The notes under the pieces: generated by a model | The model's input: the letters and a program-made list of their open reading frames with translations, nothing else | What the model was told of the DNA's origin: nothing | Databases searched by the model: none | Made by a program: the position numbers and the translations under genes | Part shown: positions 63,077 through 64,000 of the stretch, piece after piece | How positions within the stretch are numbered: position 1 is the stretch's first letter | Layout of the letters: every line of letters begins with the position of its first letter | NCBI RefSeq assembly: GCF_001427905.1 | Contig: NZ_LMEF01000001.1 | Location: 310,394 to 374,393, forward strand | Direction: 5' to 3' | DNA: 64,000 nt | Source of the DNA: Flavobacterium sp. Root420 | Lineage (GTDB): Bacteria; Bacteroidota; Bacteroidia; Flavobacteriales; Flavobacteriaceae

Positions 63077-63583
63077 ATGATTACAAAAGCAACCTTACAA
63101 GATATTCCCGCATTAAACATTTTAATTAACTCTGCTTACAGAGGCGAAACTTCTAAAAAAGGCTGGACTACCGAAGCCAATTTATTAGAAGGAAAAAGAA
63201 CAAATGAAGAAGAATTAATGGAAACGATTCTGAATCCGAAGAATACGATTTTGAAATACACGGAGAACGATAAAATTATTGGTTCTGTTTTATTGGTCGA
63301 AAAAGAACATCAATTGTATTTGGGAATGTTAACCGTTTCGCCAGAATTACAAAACAGCGGAATCGGGAAAAAGCTATTGGCTGAAGCCGAAAATCACGCT
63401 AAATCTTTGGGTTTGTCGAGTATTATTATGACCGTTATTTCGGTACGTGAAGAGCTTATTGCGTGGTATAAACGCCACGGTTATGTTGATACAGGCGAAA
63501 GGGAAGCTTTTCCTGAGAGCGGAATTCATATCACGGTTTCTGAGGTGCCTTTGGAGTTTATTTATTTGGAGAAAAGGATTTAA
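63077..63583 (+). CDS. GNAT-family N-acetyltransferase
   Basis: 168 residues. The acetyl-CoA-binding loop is in LGMLTVSPELQNSGIGKKLL (Q/RxxGxG/A type), with the preceding strand IIGSVLLVEKEHQLY and the following YKRHGYVDTGEREAF. All are typical of GCN5-related acetyltransferases of the small soluble kind. Acceptor unknown. Single gene flanked by dispersed repeats. Confidence 0.87.
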   Translation: MITKATLQDIPALNILINSAYRGETSKKGWTTEANLLEGKRTNEEELMETILNPKNTILKYTENDKIIGSVLLVEKEHQLYLGMLTVSPELQNSGIGKKLLAEAENHAKSLGLSSIIMTVISVREELIAWYKRHGYVDTGEREAFPESGIHITVSEVPLEFIYLEKRI

Positions 63584-63589
63584 GTTTCT

Positions 63590-63824
63590 CTTGCCACGAA
63601 GGCGCTAAGGCACGAAGTTTTTTTAATCTCGCAATCCTGATAGCTATCGGGAGCAGAGTCGCAAAGTTTTCTTTTTTCATATTTCTTTACTACTTCGTTC
63701 CCGATAGCTATCGGGATTGAGAGATTTTCAATTCTTACGTTAGACGCACTGCTGTGCGTCTCTACAAAAAAACCTATGCCTCTTTGTAACTTTGCAACTT
63801 TGAACCTTTTTTAAATAATAAAAA
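63590..63824. repeat. Repeat-rich spacer with three palindromes
   Basis: CCACGAAGGCGCTAAGGCACGAAG is followed by two copies of a CC(C/T)GATAGCTATCGGG palindrome (about 63637 and 63700), by AGACGCAC/GTGCGTCT (63742-63761) and by a run of CTTTGNAAC phrases. No ORF. Confidence 0.6.
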
Positions 63825-64000
63825 ATGAACATACATCTTTTACCTAAAGAAGATAATAAAGCCTCTATTTGGAGTGGTGGATTGACATATGAATATATGA
63901 TATATCCGGAAACAGCAAGCTATGCCGACAGAGATTTTGTATTCAGAATAAGCAGTGCTACAATAGAGCAAGAGCCTTCTGAATTTACCAAATTTAAGGG
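63825..64000 (+). CDS. HutD/Ves-like protein (N-terminus only)
   Basis: The first 58 codons, cut by the window end. MNIHLLPKEDNKASIWSGGL, then TYEYMIYPETASYADRDF and FRISSATIEQEPSEFTKFKG, follow the HutD/Ves start (cupin-type, W-S-G-G and RISSATV motifs). HutD is linked to histidine use in proteobacteria and Ves to cold adaptation in E. coli; the exact role is unsettled. hutH is 8 kb upstream on the other strand. Confidence 0.75.
   Translation, partial: MNIHLLPKEDNKASIWSGGLTYEYMIYPETASYADRDFVFRISSATIEQEPSEFTKFK

Noticed and set aside
54425..64000. A complete histidine-use operon from hutH to the HutD-like gene
   Set aside because: The two are 8 kb apart on opposite strands with the thr operon between; no hutU, hutI or hutG is seen.

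Overview
The window reads as a chromosomal segment of a Flavobacterium-like member of the Bacteroidota. The evidence is low GC content, secreted proteins with short Phe/Leu-rich signal peptides, promoters that fit the Bacteroidota TTTG-N19-TAnnTTTG pattern, and flavobacterial families (OstA-like, DUF349, PASTA next to RluD-type synthase and Ddl). It is mostly housekeeping DNA. I see no rRNA, tRNA, CRISPR array, prophage, transposase or complete defence system.

Layout. 1-3633: an incomplete secreted polysaccharide-lyase-like protein and a small putative outer-membrane protein, both on the minus strand. 3902-8979: a secreted alpha/beta hydrolase, then a tight run of DUF1398, ThuA-like, sulfurtransferase, ModF-like ABC ATPase and a lipoprotein. 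9089-13454: RluD-type synthase and PASTA protein (minus) facing ddl, a DUF421 protein and coaD (plus). 13523-19146: zinc-ribbon membrane protein, PhnA-like protein, DEAD-box helicase and M14 peptidase. 19307-21940: a decayed patch with two frameshifted genes, two unknown genes and two copies of a structured, probably transcribed element. 21979-26410: DUF4287, NUDIX, pyrE, SRPBCC protein, birA and rsfS. 26426-31669: ftsH, then LUD, cdsA, psd, acyl-CoA-binding protein and a lipoprotein superoxide dismutase. 31717-40197: GH13 lipoprotein, OstA/LptA-like protein, class III aminotransferase, TPR protein, aroE and a frameshifted outer-membrane gene. 40496-49987: DUF349 protein, OsmC, a TPR protein with gyrA (minus), and clpC. 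50129-55939: zinc-protease/RimK fusion, a second DUF421 protein, PiT with DUF47, and hutH. 56350-61802: the threonine operon thrA-thrB-thrC. 61924-64000: three small unknown genes, a GNAT acetyltransferase and the start of a HutD-like gene.

The clearest regulatory find is a short ORF at 56369-56467 that encodes a 32-residue peptide with 11 threonines and 2 isoleucines. It lies just upstream of thrA and just downstream of a consensus -7 element, so it is a strong candidate for a threonine-responsive leader peptide. The second is the pair of elements at 20062-20178 and 21822-21940: their single-stranded blocks are conserved while both hairpins differ in sequence but keep their pairing, as expected of a structured RNA family or a folded mobile repeat.

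Intergenic regions carry many dispersed repeats built from a few phrases (GCAAAG/CTTTGCG, GGTTCAAAG, TTGGAATTT, CTTAGAACC) and several long inverted repeats, including perfect ones of 25 and 30 bp. At least three genes are broken by frameshifts. Without reads these cannot be separated into true pseudogenes, phase variation or sequencing error.
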